Source: Hirudinaria manillensis (taxonomy: Eukaryota; Annelida; Clitellata; Hirudinida; Hirudinidae). From it: a DNA stretch of 64,000 nt. Positions 36,460 to 48,244 of this stretch are shown one piece after another (the stretch's first letter is position 1; each line of letters starts with the position of its first letter). The position numbers and the translations under genes are program-made. The DNA is taken from contig CM067534.1 in assembly GCA_034509925.1 (NCBI GenBank), forward strand, positions 9,287,501 through 9,351,500, written 5' to 3'. A model generated the notes under the pieces. It was given only the letters and a program-made list of their open reading frames with translations, did no database searches and had not been told where the DNA came from.

Positions 36460-39400
36460 ATGTCGAATATGAACTCGCAGGGTGCAGGATCGGATGCATG
36501 GGTCCATTCTGGAGCGGGTAAATTGTTTTGCTTGGCGCGCGAAAATTCGAGCAGTTGGTTTGTTTTTAAGTCGTAAAATATCCATGGTGTGCGTCATGTT
36601 GCAATTGAGATTTCTATGCTATTCGGGCACGCTTAATTGCTAGAAAGCTGAGACAACAATGACTTTGTAACAATTAATTTATTGATTCACTAAAACATAG
36701 AATCCTTGTGTGTATCATAATTACTATCTTGCTATACTAAATGACCTTGCTTAACTGCTTGAAGCTTTAATTGATCTCAGATACCAGTTTTGGTAGAATA
36801 GTCATTGAAATCCCTAAATTATTAGCATTGGATTATTAGCATTATGACTCGAATTGTTTCAGTTGTTCATTACAGAATTGAAACTATAAACACATTCATA
36901 TTTAGCTTCCACATCCATGAACTCGACACTGCCCGATGACATTTTGTCCTTTTATCCCGACTCTGGGCTTGACACGATAGCCAGAGAGGTTGTTTTTCTA
37001 TCTGATTTGGTCAATGATCATGACCTGTGCTTGCCTTCATTCATTTGTTCCCTTTCCTTTCCTTCTCTAGGCGGGAGTCATCGAAGTAGAAGTGGCGACG
37101 CAAGAAGCCCCGGCCGTGATCCAACCTCAGAAAAACAAAAGTCAGTTTTGCATTCAGTTTGATATTAGTTAAAGAACTGTCGTGTCAAATATTTATTATG
37201 TATCATTTGATCTGATTGCATTTGGCTATTTTGGCAGTTTTGATTTGTTTCATCAGCATTCAAGATCATAGCAGTAACAGTCCCCCCAAAACATCAGCTG
37301 ACCACTCAAATTGGTCAAACACCTCAATTTTACTTCACCTCTCCAACTCAGGTCATTGTTTATTTGCGACCGGTCATTGATTTATTAGTTAGGCTAACTG
37401 TACTTAACGATGACATTTAGTTTATGATAATGATGCTCCCTTGTGGTCTGTCTGTGTTTGTTTGTTTAAAATTAACCTTAAATTACTTGCATTCAATGCA
37501 AGCCAAATTTCTCTCAACCACTTTTATGCTCTAAAGTGAAAGAGAGTTGTAAAGTTATTTTTGGCAGTCTGCCTTGATAGATTATGACTTTAATTTATTG
37601 TTTGTAGCCTCTTTCCCTGGTGACATAGCTGCCTAAGCTCATGTCCTTTATAAATGTAGATTAAAATAGTGCAGCATTTTAGGAATTTTTCGACTTTTGA
37701 TGTGGATAATAATGTTCTCAGAACTCAATTTTTATGCTCGATGGCAATGAATAAATCTAAAATCCCTTTACAGATGACGACCGAGTTAAAAAATCCGAAC
37801 GCACCAAAGTTTTATCAACTCGTTTCACCTGCAAAACCGACCAATCAGACCTCGTGGGCCGTCCCCCAGATCAAGAAGAAGCCAATCGACAACCTCGAAT
37901 CCTACATTCCTGAAAGGTAAACAGGCCAAATTTTGTCTTTGCTTGGTTTGTTGTTATTTCAATGGTTTACCTTCTTTTTTGTGATGTTGTGGCATCCATC
38001 TGTTTGGTTTAACCAGGCTGTCATATAATTTTATCTCATAAATTTTCATTGTATTCAGGTGTTCTATATGTTTATACCTGAATTTGATTGAGAATTGAGC
38101 GATGATTTGCTTTTCAATAATTACAATATCAAATAATTATTTCAAAAAGAAATAGAGAATAATTAAGTCGAATCACTTTTCACCATTCATAGCCGAAGGA
38201 GAAAAGGCAGTCACAGTGGCAAGGGTTTGAGGCACTTTTCCATGAAAGTCTGCGAAAAAGTTCAAAGGAAGCAAATCACTTCCTACAATGAGGTGGCAGA
38301 TGAACTGGTCAACGAGATTTTTGATCCAATGACAGGAGAGGTCGTAGTTCACGAATGCTTTCTTGCACTTGTATGTCTGTATTTATTGCTCGGTGCAATC
38401 CTTTGCTTGCCTTTGTATCGACGTGCAGTTAATTTTTTTTATTATGCTTTTATTATTAATATTCTGAAAGTTTAACGGAATATTTCTCGAGAGGTTTAGG
38501 CGTAACGTCTTTATCTCTAGCCATTTGGTGTCGTTTCAGACCGACCAATCGTTCGACCAGAAGAACATCAGGAGAAGGGTCTACGATGCCTTGAACGTAC
38601 TCATGGCCATGAACATCATCTCGAAGGAGAAAAAGGAAATTAAGTGGATCGGGCTTCCGACGAACAGCGACCAAGAGTGCCAAAACCTCGAGGTTCTCTT
38701 GTCGTGATCTCGAACGAGTTTTACAACGTCGCGCATTCTGCATCGTGCGTATGATGTATGCTTTTGACTGAAAGACTGTTGTGGTTTTTAGATTTGAGAT
38801 TATGTTTATCTCCCGTCGAGCTGATGCTTAGCAAATGTTTAAATAATAGAATAACCAAATTTTATGAGACTATGTAGTGTGTCGTGTAATACAAAACAAT
38901 AGATCTTAATGAGTCTCGTATACTCTAGTCCCGATCGAGGCACGATGCAGTCTGCTCTCAAATAAGCAAACGTTAGTTTTAATTGCAACTCGATCTGCAC
39001 ACCTAACCAGGCCGAAAAGCGTGACATTCTCGAGAGGATGAAGAACAAGTCTCAGCAACTCAGAGAACTCGTCCAGCAGGTAAGTCGCTGACGAACTAAT
39101 TCGACGTTCGAGAACTTCCGTCGTTCAGTCGACTTCGTCATCGTCGCAGCAAATCGCCTTCAAGCAGCTCGTCGAGAGGAATCGCAAATCCTGTCAGACG
39201 CAGGGTCTCCCGCCTCCGAATTCGACCATTCAACTTCCCTTCATCCTCCTCACCACGTGCAAGAAGACCGTCATAGACTGCAGCATATCGAACGACAAGT
39301 GAGTTCCATTTCTAGCGAGAATTGAGAGATGGTGTGAATGTTAAGTGCAAATTGAAATTCAACAGGTACGAGTTTCTCTTCAACTTCGATCAAGTATTCT

Positions 39401-39874
39401 CGATACACGACGACATCGAAGTCCTCAAAAGGATGGGACTCGCACTCAACCTCGACAAGGGCTCCACCACCGAAGAGGAGCTCAAAAAGGCCACGAAGAT
39501 GGTACCGGCAGCCCTCCACAACACGCTTTACGGTAAGTTCGCGACCCCGCGGTTTACTCGGTTTACCTACCCGTCGAAAAGTTTTCTGACCGAGCGTTTT
39601 TCTTTTCGACAGAAATGACGAACAGACCCAAAAGGATAAAGCTGGAGCCGGGGACGAGCTCGGGGTATGATGCCTCTTTGTAGCGTGCTCGAGTCTTTTC
39701 CCCTTTTTATTACCTCTCGCTCTCTCTCTCCGCTTTACCAGCTTCCATGCGGACGAAAGTCTGGACGGAGAGGTGACGTGGGGCGGGAGCATGGACGCTT
39801 CCAGGCAGTCGAGTTGCGCCTCCCGATCCGACCAGCCTTCTCCGGACTACACGGACAGCGTGGACTCCGACTAG
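36460..39874 (+). CDS. TFDP1: Transcription factor DP (E2F dimerisation partner)
   Basis: Winged-helix partner that dimerises with E2F to control cell-cycle genes. Twelve exons encode 439 residues: 36460-36517, 36906-36988, 37071-37140, 37257-37351, 37774-37916, 38193-38340, 38540-38692, 39011-39079, 39150-39298, 39366-39532, 39613-39664, 39742-39874. The DNA-binding domain starts in exon 6 ([30 protein letters not shown]) and runs through exon 7 ([20 protein letters not shown] with the RRXYD motif), almost identical to human DP1. The dimerisation coiled coil and marked box follow ([40 protein letters not shown]). The C-terminus is short and Ser/Asp-rich. Exons 1-5 are a divergent N-terminus; the ATG at 36460 is the first of two near in-frame ATGs. 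Confidence 0.95.
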
Positions 39875-41490
39875 GCCCGGACCTCGCCGTGGTTCTCGAG
39901 GGACCGATCCGTTTTTTCTTTTTTATTAATTTCTCTTTTGTACACGAAATTACCGAGGCCGCAGGGTTCTTCAATTTTCTTTCTTTTTTTTTCGATATTT
40001 TGTTTCTCAAGAGACTACGATTGTTAACCTGGCTTGACCTTGGTCGCTCTCGAAGGAACGCTGCCTTGATCATGTATATAGTTTACCTTTGACGGCCTTC
40101 TGTAAAAATTCTACGATATTTTTGGAGCTGCAACACTTTAAATTTTTTTTTTTTTGAACACCTGTGTGAAATGCGTTTTCAAAAGACTGGATGGAATCAA
40201 GGGAACAGCTCATTCTTTTTTTTCCTGTATTTTATTTTTATTATCATCGCGTTTGTTGCTTTGAAAGTCACAGGATAAAATGGGTTCTATATTTCCTTCG
40301 GGTTAGCGGGTATTTTGGGAATCCTAATGCCTAGGAAAGCTGATCTGTTGTTCGGATCTATGTAGTGTTTGCAAAGAGGCTCATCATAGGATTCGTGGAT
40401 ATGGGTGCCTAATGGACGCAAATATCGTTTGAAACTTTTATGGATGCTATAGAGGTCACTTTTGGTTGGACAGGGGATAAGATTGATAAGCGATTCTAGA
40501 ACGATAGCCGTGTAGTGGTATCGCTCGTGTGAAACAAAAACAAAGCTCTGGGTTTTGACGTGTTCCAGATGAACGTGTGCGATTTTCTAATTTACAAGCG
40601 CGTGAAAAGCCTTTGTATTCCGGCAGTCGTTGAGTTTGGACCCCAGAAATTTACTGCGGAGAAAATTTCCATCTAATCGTTTTCATTGGCGCTCATGGAT
40701 TTCTGAAAATGATTAATTGGTCTTAGGTGAGAATGTATTTGTTTTTTGTCTGATTAATAGCTGTAGTTCAATTTAGAAACTATTTATGATTATTATTGTT
40801 GTTCACTTTTAAAATAATAAGAAGTGGGTTGGTACCGATAAAATCGGAAATGTGATTGCCCTAAGTTTGTTTGGATGATAAGCATAAAATTGGTGCGTCA
40901 TTCGCTTATCTTGACCTAATTTGATGTCCTCTCATTTATAGCATTTAACTGCAAAATGTCAGCACCCCACCGCTGTTCAATAAGGTCTGCTGTGAAAGTT
41001 CGTATAGTTGCAATGCTTCTTCAGACACTATAACTTGTTCTCAATAATGAACGCCGTATATCGATTTCCAGCTTCATTGACACTTCGAATGAGTTCTAGA
41101 CGATCGGTTGAATAAAATATAATTCGTGAATTAACTGGCTGTACATGTCAATTCGATCCAGGCGTCGTAAAGCAATCAGAATCCGCCCAGTTCTGTTCAA
41201 ATCGACGATAAAAATGTTCCAAACCAAGTCCGAATTCGTCGGCGTATGAGCCGTTAGGGACTCTTTCCGCATCGGTTCTTGCAGCAAGGACCCGTCCTGT
41301 CCAATAGCGTTTACAATGCCTCTGCAGCTTTTCATAGGAGCACAGACGTTTATTGACATCCTTTCGGAACGGAGTTTTTCGCAAGACATTTTAAATATAT
41401 CTGTCTTCAAATGACAGTTTTAAAATGAATTATTAAATCTCTTAATTAATTCATTTAGTTAATTCATCGTCGCTAGATAATTTGTGATTC
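39875..41490. other. 1.6-kb intergenic stretch TFDP1 to TPD52
   Basis: Begins with T- and A-rich runs likely to be the TFDP1 3' UTR and ends with the TPD52 promoter. On the minus strand two overlapping reading frames (41096-41410 and 41148-41384) are open together; neither has a proper start plus a recognisable family, so no gene is called. Confidence 0.4.
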
Positions 41491-42778
41491 ATGGAGCGCA
41501 AAACGAAGCAGACGTCAAAAGCCAAGATCGACAAAATGGTGGCTGACGGAGCTCGAAACTATCCTGCTTATTTGAAACTGATTTATACCGGAGAGTCCGA
41601 GCTCTCCTCGGAAGATGAATTTTCTTCTGCACAAAGTCGTAGTGACCATCGTACGTCGCCGGTTTTATCTTGCCGTTCACTGGCCTCCTGCTTTGACACC
41701 ACATCGGATGGAGATTTGAAGACTGACTCGCCTTGCTCAGAGTCGGCAAAGCTGAAGGACGAAGGTCGAGAAAAAATCTCGACACCCTCGACTGATTCCG
41801 TTGCCAGTTCCTTAAAATACAGTGAGTTCCGTTTGAACTATTTCCATATTTAAAAAGAATCCATTGGCAACGGCAATGTAAAATAACTATGCAAATGTCA
41901 ATCGCTGTTACATTCCCATTTATTACCGAGTTTACTGAATGAGAGTGATCACGTACTTCCGTCAGATGAAATAGACATCCACGACCCAAATCACGAACTA
42001 GATTCATTCAAGATGGAAAAAGAGAAAGAGCTCTTCCAAGTAACGTTTATTTTGCTCCTAAATTACTGAGCTTATTGTAAAGATTTTACCACAAAAGATT
42101 CAGGAAGAAATTGCATCCCTCAAGTCTCTCTTGGAAACAAAAGTGGCACTCGCAAATCAGCTGAAGAAAAAATTGGGCCTAACACCCATGACGGAATTCA
42201 AACTGAGTCTCAGAAATCTCAAACGTTCCGAGACGTAATTTTAATCGTTTTAACATTACTAAAGACATTGAGATACACAAATTAAGTGAATAATTTAATC
42301 CATTATAGGTTCATGAAAACGAACGCAGCTCTGCGCTCTCTGAGTAATCTCGCTTCTAAGACAATAGGCAACTGGAGGTAATGCCTTGGCCTAATTACAG
42401 AGAACTAGGTTGAAAAATTGTAGCACGTGTCTACAACCCAGCAAACGATTTATTTCAGGATATCATCCCCTTTCTCAAAGCACTCCACAATTCGCGAGAA
42501 CAGCTACATCAAAGTTAGTTCCAAAGAAAATTAGCAAAATCTTAAAATTAATCAATTTACTCAATTTTTGAAATTCCCAATTCATAAAACCAGTAAAACA
42601 TTCAAAAAATATTTTCCAGCAGTCCAAGTCACTGGGCAACATGTATGAACAGGTACGTAAACCCAGCTGCCATTCCAACCAAACCAATTAATCACCTAAT
42701 AGCATTATTTCTTAACCCCAGTCCGACCCATCAATGTATTCCTCTGCCACGAGTCTCAAGTTGCCAGCAGGTGAATGA
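41491..42778 (+). CDS. TPD52: Tumour protein D52 family coiled-coil protein
   Basis: Small adaptor implicated in membrane traffic and lipid-droplet biology. Seven exons encode 249 residues: 41491-41821, 41966-42039, 42104-42234, 42309-42377, 42459-42513, 42620-42652, 42722-42778. The first 110 residues are a family-specific Ser/Glu-rich region without known domain. Exons 2-4 hold the D52 coiled coil and its signature: EEIASLKSLLETKVALANQL, KKKLGLTPMTEFK, LKRSETFMKTNAALRSLSN. This is the pattern of vertebrate D52 (VLAAKE...LKRRLGL...AYVKTSEKL). The tail is short and Ser-rich; vertebrate D52 ends with a basic GTIKSK-type tail that I do not see, so this is a divergent member. The ATG at 41491 follows stops in frame. 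Confidence 0.82.
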
Positions 42779-43079
42779 ACAACTATTTCCAAACCCGTCC
42801 TGAAAGCTTCTCTCGGACAATAGAAATAAAAGGATTTGAACAATTTTATTACCAGAAAACCACAAGTGAAGTTGCAAAATTAGCATCTAGGCTCACAATC
42901 ATAAATAAAATGATACACATTTCCTCATTTGAAGTTCTTAAACAGAAAAAAAAACAAAATAAATGGAACTGTCAACTTCTGCACAAACAAGACACAAACA
43001 CTTGAATGGGAATCACTTCCTGCAACACAACACAACACGTTACAAACATGTACACAAAGTATTTATGAAATGTGATAAG
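42779..43079. other. Tail-to-tail spacer TPD52 / RPN2
   Basis: 301 bp, probably wholly 3' UTR of both genes. AATAAA occurs on the plus strand near 42901-42907 and 42958-42963, usable by TPD52. Confidence 0.5.
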
Positions 43080-46000
43080 TTAATTATAATTTGAGGAAAT
43101 CCCAGATCCCAACCTCTTTGATGCAATGTAGCTCAAGAGCCTGTGACCAAAGACAAAGGTAGGCATGCCAATCAGGCCCAGATATTTGAGCGTCTCAAAC
43201 ATGTTCAATTTCCAGAAGTACATCCCATACAATCCAAATATAGCTGAAAGCAAATAAAAAGATCAGAAAATAGAAATTCACAATAAAAACAAAAGATGAC
43301 CTAATTTAAATAATAAACAAACCTCCAAGTCCCAGGTGGAATCCTAAAGCAGAAATTGACAATGGGAAGTTAGACACATTGGCACCGAGTTTGATCCACT
43401 GTTGGAATTGAATGAAATAATTTTATTAAATATTTTAATATGTTACCATGTTCATGTTACCAGTAATTAAGCTATTATATGACAAGCAATGTTTGTACCC
43501 CTTAGACCAAGGCAGACACGAGTCTCCTGGGTGGAAGACACAGTATAATATGGCATCTTATAAGAAGCAGAAATATCAACGACAGATCCGCTGATAATCT
43601 ACAAAATGCCTCCTACTAGTATTTTATTTAATAATCGCTTGTTTGCACCTCTTAGGCCATCGCAAACACTTGCATGAATGGGTGGAAAATGCAACATTAG
43701 TCTGCATTGAATTTAAAAGGCAATTATCAAGTCCAACTTTCACAAAATAATTGTGAATGGCTGCCATCAATGCACTTTTATTAGATAACTTAGCAGGCAA
43801 ACTGTTTGTACCTCTTAGACCATTCAGACAACTGAGGAACATCTGATGGGTGGAAAATACAAGCTTCCATATTGCACTGGAGTCTTATGGGAAATGCAAA
43901 TACAGACAACACCACTCATGAGACCCAGTGCATACTCTGTTTCTTATCTGATGGGTGGAAAATACAAGCTTCCATATTGCACTGGAGTCTTATGGGAAAT
44001 GCAAATACAGACAACACCACTCATGAGACCCAGTGCATACTCTGTTTCTTATCCATCAATAAGACCTTAGAATGTCTGCACCTCTTAGACCATCTCAAAC
44101 ACTTGTATGAGTGGGTGGAAAATGCAACATCTCTCTGGCATTGTTTAATGAGCTATTGAGACCTGAACCTCCATGTGCACGAGACACACACGAAAGATGC
44201 TCACAATGCCAAAGGTTCATAAGCTACAAACAAGTGTCTGCACCCCTTAGACCATTTAGACGATCAAAATCCATCCAATGGGTGGAAGATGCAGGATTTT
44301 ATATGGCACTCCATTGTCATGGATGTATACACAAATACACTCCCAAAAACACAACAGAATGCCATATGCATGTCGATGAGTCCGGTTAAAAAAGCAAATG
44401 AACGAATGCCCACCAATGCAAGGAGAACGAGGAATGGCAGAGCAACGAGGACCGTGAAAAAGTTTGAGACTGCAGTTAGGGGGCGCTTCTCGGGCTCTCT
44501 GAACAAGTGCTGAAAAAATCATAATGCAAAATGTTGACAAAACTCTAAATTGGATTTAAAAAAATAAAACAGTAAAGGAACATGGTGCATACAGATATTT
44601 CTGGCTTCTTGTCAAACTGGCCAGCTTGTGGCAGGGGTGTTGCCTCGTCATTGAACGTCAACTTCACATCACCCTACAAAAGGGACATTCATTAAAAATA
44701 AATTTAGAAATAATAAAACAAAATAAATCCAGTCATGGCATAACATTTATCCAAAACGAAGCCTTACCAGAGGCCAGGATGTCGGGTTCTCAATGACAGC
44801 ATCTCCGACGATCAGGTCCAGCGAATATTTGCCAGAGAGATTATTGAAATCCTTTCCTTTGGTACCAACATCCTTTAAGACAAAGCATAGAACATTATTC
44901 AACTTTACAAAGTTATGAAAACATAAGCAATTTAAAAAATAAAAGTTAATTACCAGGTCGAACTTGTACGTTCGAGCCGAATCCTCTTCGGCAACGTAGA
45001 CGACCTCGTGCTGCGTCTTCTCGTTGAGCAGACGAACGAACGTTTGGTGGGGCGAGATCGGAGCGCCAGTCTGCTGGTCGGTTACCGTGAACTTCAGCAA
45101 GAACTTCTGATGGAAATCCGCCTCGACCGAGATCTTGTTCAGATGGTCGATTCTTCAATGTTGGTCGTTTATTTCAAATAAACTCATTCACCAATAAAGC
45201 CAAATTTAAATACGTGGTTAGACAAAATGCTCACTTGATGCTCTTGAGAACAGTTCCCTGCTCTCTGTCAACAACAGCCACCTCCAGGTCTTTAACTGAA
45301 ATTGTCGTCGTGACTTTGACAATAATCTGCAACCAAAAACATGATCATGACACCAAGGCCATATAGGAACATTTATTTAATTAGACAAACCTCAGCCTCT
45401 TGATTTCCAAGGAGCTTCAGTCCTTTTGGAGCAGGCGACGAAGACAGGAACAGGCGATAAAAGCCGACGGCCGGTTTCAACCCGTAAAGGTCCAGTTCAA
45501 AGAGAGATCTAATTTAATATAATCCATGTTAAATAACACCTATATAGAGCCAAATATAATTCATAAACTTACGAATCTTCATTTGAGCGAACCAGTGGCT
45601 TCTTGCTGAGGATGACTGCATTTTCTGCAATGTGTCTACCCGTGTCTGCCAGGACGGAGATTCCAGGAACCGGCCTTCCGAGCAAATCGCAGACTCTGAC
45701 CTGCGAATGGGGGAAGCAGTCGGTCAGTCTCTTGCAATAACAGACATTGAGAAAAACATTTGGTTAGTTGTAATCACTCACCACAACGTTGGGAGATTTG
45801 CTGTTTATCGACACAGGACCCTCGAGGGAGGTGGAGATTGGAATGTAGAAGTTGTTCGTTGCCAGTCCATAGAGTGCAGACAGTAACGGCGATGCCTCGG
45901 CGGCCGTTCCGACGTGCTTCCTGTTGAGCAGGTAGTTGCCAAACTTGACCACTTTATCCTGAGGGGTTGAAATTTTAAGTTGTTCATTTCTTTTGTTCTT

Positions 46001-47791
46001 TTATAAATGTCACTTCATGGCTCAGCTAATTATAAGTCTAATCATGGTAAATATCATTGGATTGACAGATTATTAGTAAACATCATTGCCATGTTCATTT
46101 CATAAAACATGCTAATTAAATACAAAACCAATGCAGATGGCCACTCAGACAGTAAAACTAATCATTTATTCATTGGATTGACAGATTTCTAAATATCATC
46201 ATAGGTAACCATTTGCAATTGGCACAATATACATATTTATAATTCTTAAGCACATTTGGGTTCAGAGATATTGTGAAATCATAATAATCTCATAGGATTG
46301 ACAGATATAAATGGTCTCATCACAACCAATAATGTAATGTTTGACTAAAGAGATTTATGAGTGTTTTATGAACTTATCATCCTCCTTTGGCTCAGTTCAC
46401 AAAGTGAAATCAGGTAATTCATTGGATTGACAGATTTTAAACATCATCATCGCCACTGATAAGACTTAAAACATCATGCAGTTGTTCTATTACAAAACTT
46501 GTATTGTAGTTTAATGGCCGTGGTTCAGAGATGAATTGAAATCACATCGATATCATGGGATTGACAGATTATTATCATCATCATCACCGACGGATATGAA
46601 ACGTGCATAAACCTAAACCGTGACGTGGCATAGTAAAAGCGTACCTCTGCAACAGCCGGTTGAACTTTGAGTGACTTGGAGAGAGAGTACACAGAGTCAA
46701 TCACAAGAGCTGTGCTGACCAGATCAGAGTACTGGAATTGCATCAAACGGCCAAACTATTTCATCAAGCACTGCACCACTCCACCACCCTCCGCCAAACC
46801 TGGTAATAGTGGTCCCCGACTTCATCGGCCTGTGCAATGACGTCCTCAACCAACTCGTGGATTTTGAGGGCATTCTCACGTGGCAAATGTAGTGCAGTGT
46901 AGAAAGCATAAGCATAACTACAAAAGTCAATAGTATGTTCGTGTGCATATAAGCATAAAAATCTGAGTTTCAACCCGTTACAAACCTTGCAGGCATGTCA
47001 TCGTCCTTAAGAGCCGAAGTCAAATAGGAAGCAACTTCCTTGGGTACTGCAAATAATCAGAACATCAGCATCTTTTAGGAATGTTCAACTTTAACAGTAA
47101 ATAAAACCTACTTGGCTTCCCAAAGTGCTTCAAAGAAGCAACAGCATGATATAAGACACGTGTGCCTGTTCCAGCCTTAACAGATGATGATGCTGTTGCC
47201 TCTGATGCTCCCCAAGGTACCTTACACATAAAAATCAACAAATCAATGACCAAGCACTACATAACTTTAGCACCACCTAAAACCATACTTGGCAAGCTCC
47301 ACCATCAGCAGCAATCCTATCACTTATAACTGTGCCATAATACACAGATGAAACGTCGGCTGGATTCAAGTTCTTTTTCAGAAGGCCGCATAGCTTCTGC
47401 ATAAATGTTTAAATGAACATGGAAATTCCTTCAAAGAGCGTAAGTTGCGCAAAACTTCTTCAAACGTCATCTAACCCACCTCCGCGTCAGAGAGTCGCTC
47501 GTTCAGAGCAGAAATTCCTCTGGCTCCGTGCGCCAGACTTTCCAAATCGTTGCTATTTAGTGCATCATTGAACAGCGTCCTATAGCGATTCCTATCAAAC
47601 GCGGTAATGGTAGGTGCAGGAATATGAGCAAAGATCTCTCCGAGGATCGAGAGAACTAGTATGAAAGCAACCCCTAACAAACATTTAGACTCAATAAATT
47701 ATCAAGCTTGATAGTGCCACCACCGAAACAAGTTTATGAAATAAATGAAATTACAATTACCTAAGCGAAACTCAACACCGGCAACCTCCAT
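43080..47791 (-). CDS. RPN2: Ribophorin II, oligosaccharyltransferase subunit
   Basis: Type I membrane subunit (Swp1 homologue) of the ER oligosaccharyltransferase that N-glycosylates nascent proteins. Seventeen exons encode 647 residues: 47791-47761, 47673-47480, 47396-47289, 47220-47112, 47046-46986, 46917-46800, 46731-46645, 45958-45782, 45700-45573, 45508-45391, 45326-45235, 45152-44954, 44872-44768, 44673-44593, 44509-44414, 43398-43323, 43243-43080. Start MEVAGVEFRL plus a hydrophobic stretch (VAFILVLSILGEIFA) looks like a signal peptide. The C-terminus has three membrane segments; ALWIKLGANVSNFPLS matches human ALWIRIGANVSNFTFA, and YFWKLNMFETLKYLGLIG matches YWTQLNMFQTLKYLAILG. Human RPN2 is 631 residues. 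Two introns (45959-46644, 43399-44413) carry long-period tandem repeats. Divergent from MRPL2. Confidence 0.95.
43491..44300. repeat. About 160-bp diverged tandem repeat with a 105-bp perfect duplication
   Basis: Fills most of the RPN2 intron 43399-44413. A motif GTYTGYACCYCTTAGRCCA recurs at 43491, 43641, 43804, 44074 and 44235, each followed 30-40 bp later by GGGTGGAAAATRCA or a close variant. Within it, 43843-43947 and 43948-44052 are two identical 105-bp units. Confidence 0.9.
46015..46600. repeat. About 120-bp diverged tandem repeat, five copies
   Basis: RPN2 intron 45959-46644. CATTGGATTGACAGATT or a near variant starts at 46055, 46171, 46291, 46420 and 46554 (spacing 116-134 bp). Each copy is preceded by a TCAG...TGAAATCA-like segment and followed by ATCATC runs. 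Confidence 0.9.
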
Positions 47792-48244
47792 GCTCCCTCT
47801 TCAAAATGGGAGACACCTCACTTCCGATAATAAAAGCCACGCAGAGAAATAGTTTAATGATCACATACGCAATGATTTATAAATTTTATTCAAAATTTAT
47901 GAAACTGGTTAAATATTTTCTGTCAGGTTTTAATTAATTTTTATAATATATTAATAAAAACGCTTTAGTAAACTTACAAAAATAATTTCTAAACTCCTGT
48001 AAAATGGACAAAAATGAATTTATATAAAACAAATTTAATTTGTTGCTTAACCTATTAAACGTACCTATTAAAAATTAAAGAGATATAGCTTTATAAGCGC
48101 AATCCATTATTCTGCTAAGGTTATGTTTATGTTCTCTTAAATATTCGTATTATCGTCGGGACCTTGATAGGTTTGCGAGCCTGGATAGAGTGGATTCAGT
48201 CTTGCATTATATAGTATTTTTTTCACACATTTTACAGCTAGGCC
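47792..48244. promoter_or_regulatory. Divergent promoter region RPN2 / MRPL2
   Basis: 453 bp of AT-rich DNA between start codons; must hold both promoters. No specific site is recognised. Confidence 0.5.

Noticed and set aside
39271-39792. 173-residue minus-strand ORF
   Set aside because: Shadow of TFDP1 exons 9-12 on the opposite strand.
43846-44159. Plus-strand ORFs with an internally repeated peptide
   Set aside because: They are translations of the 105-bp duplicated intron unit of RPN2 and have no splice context.
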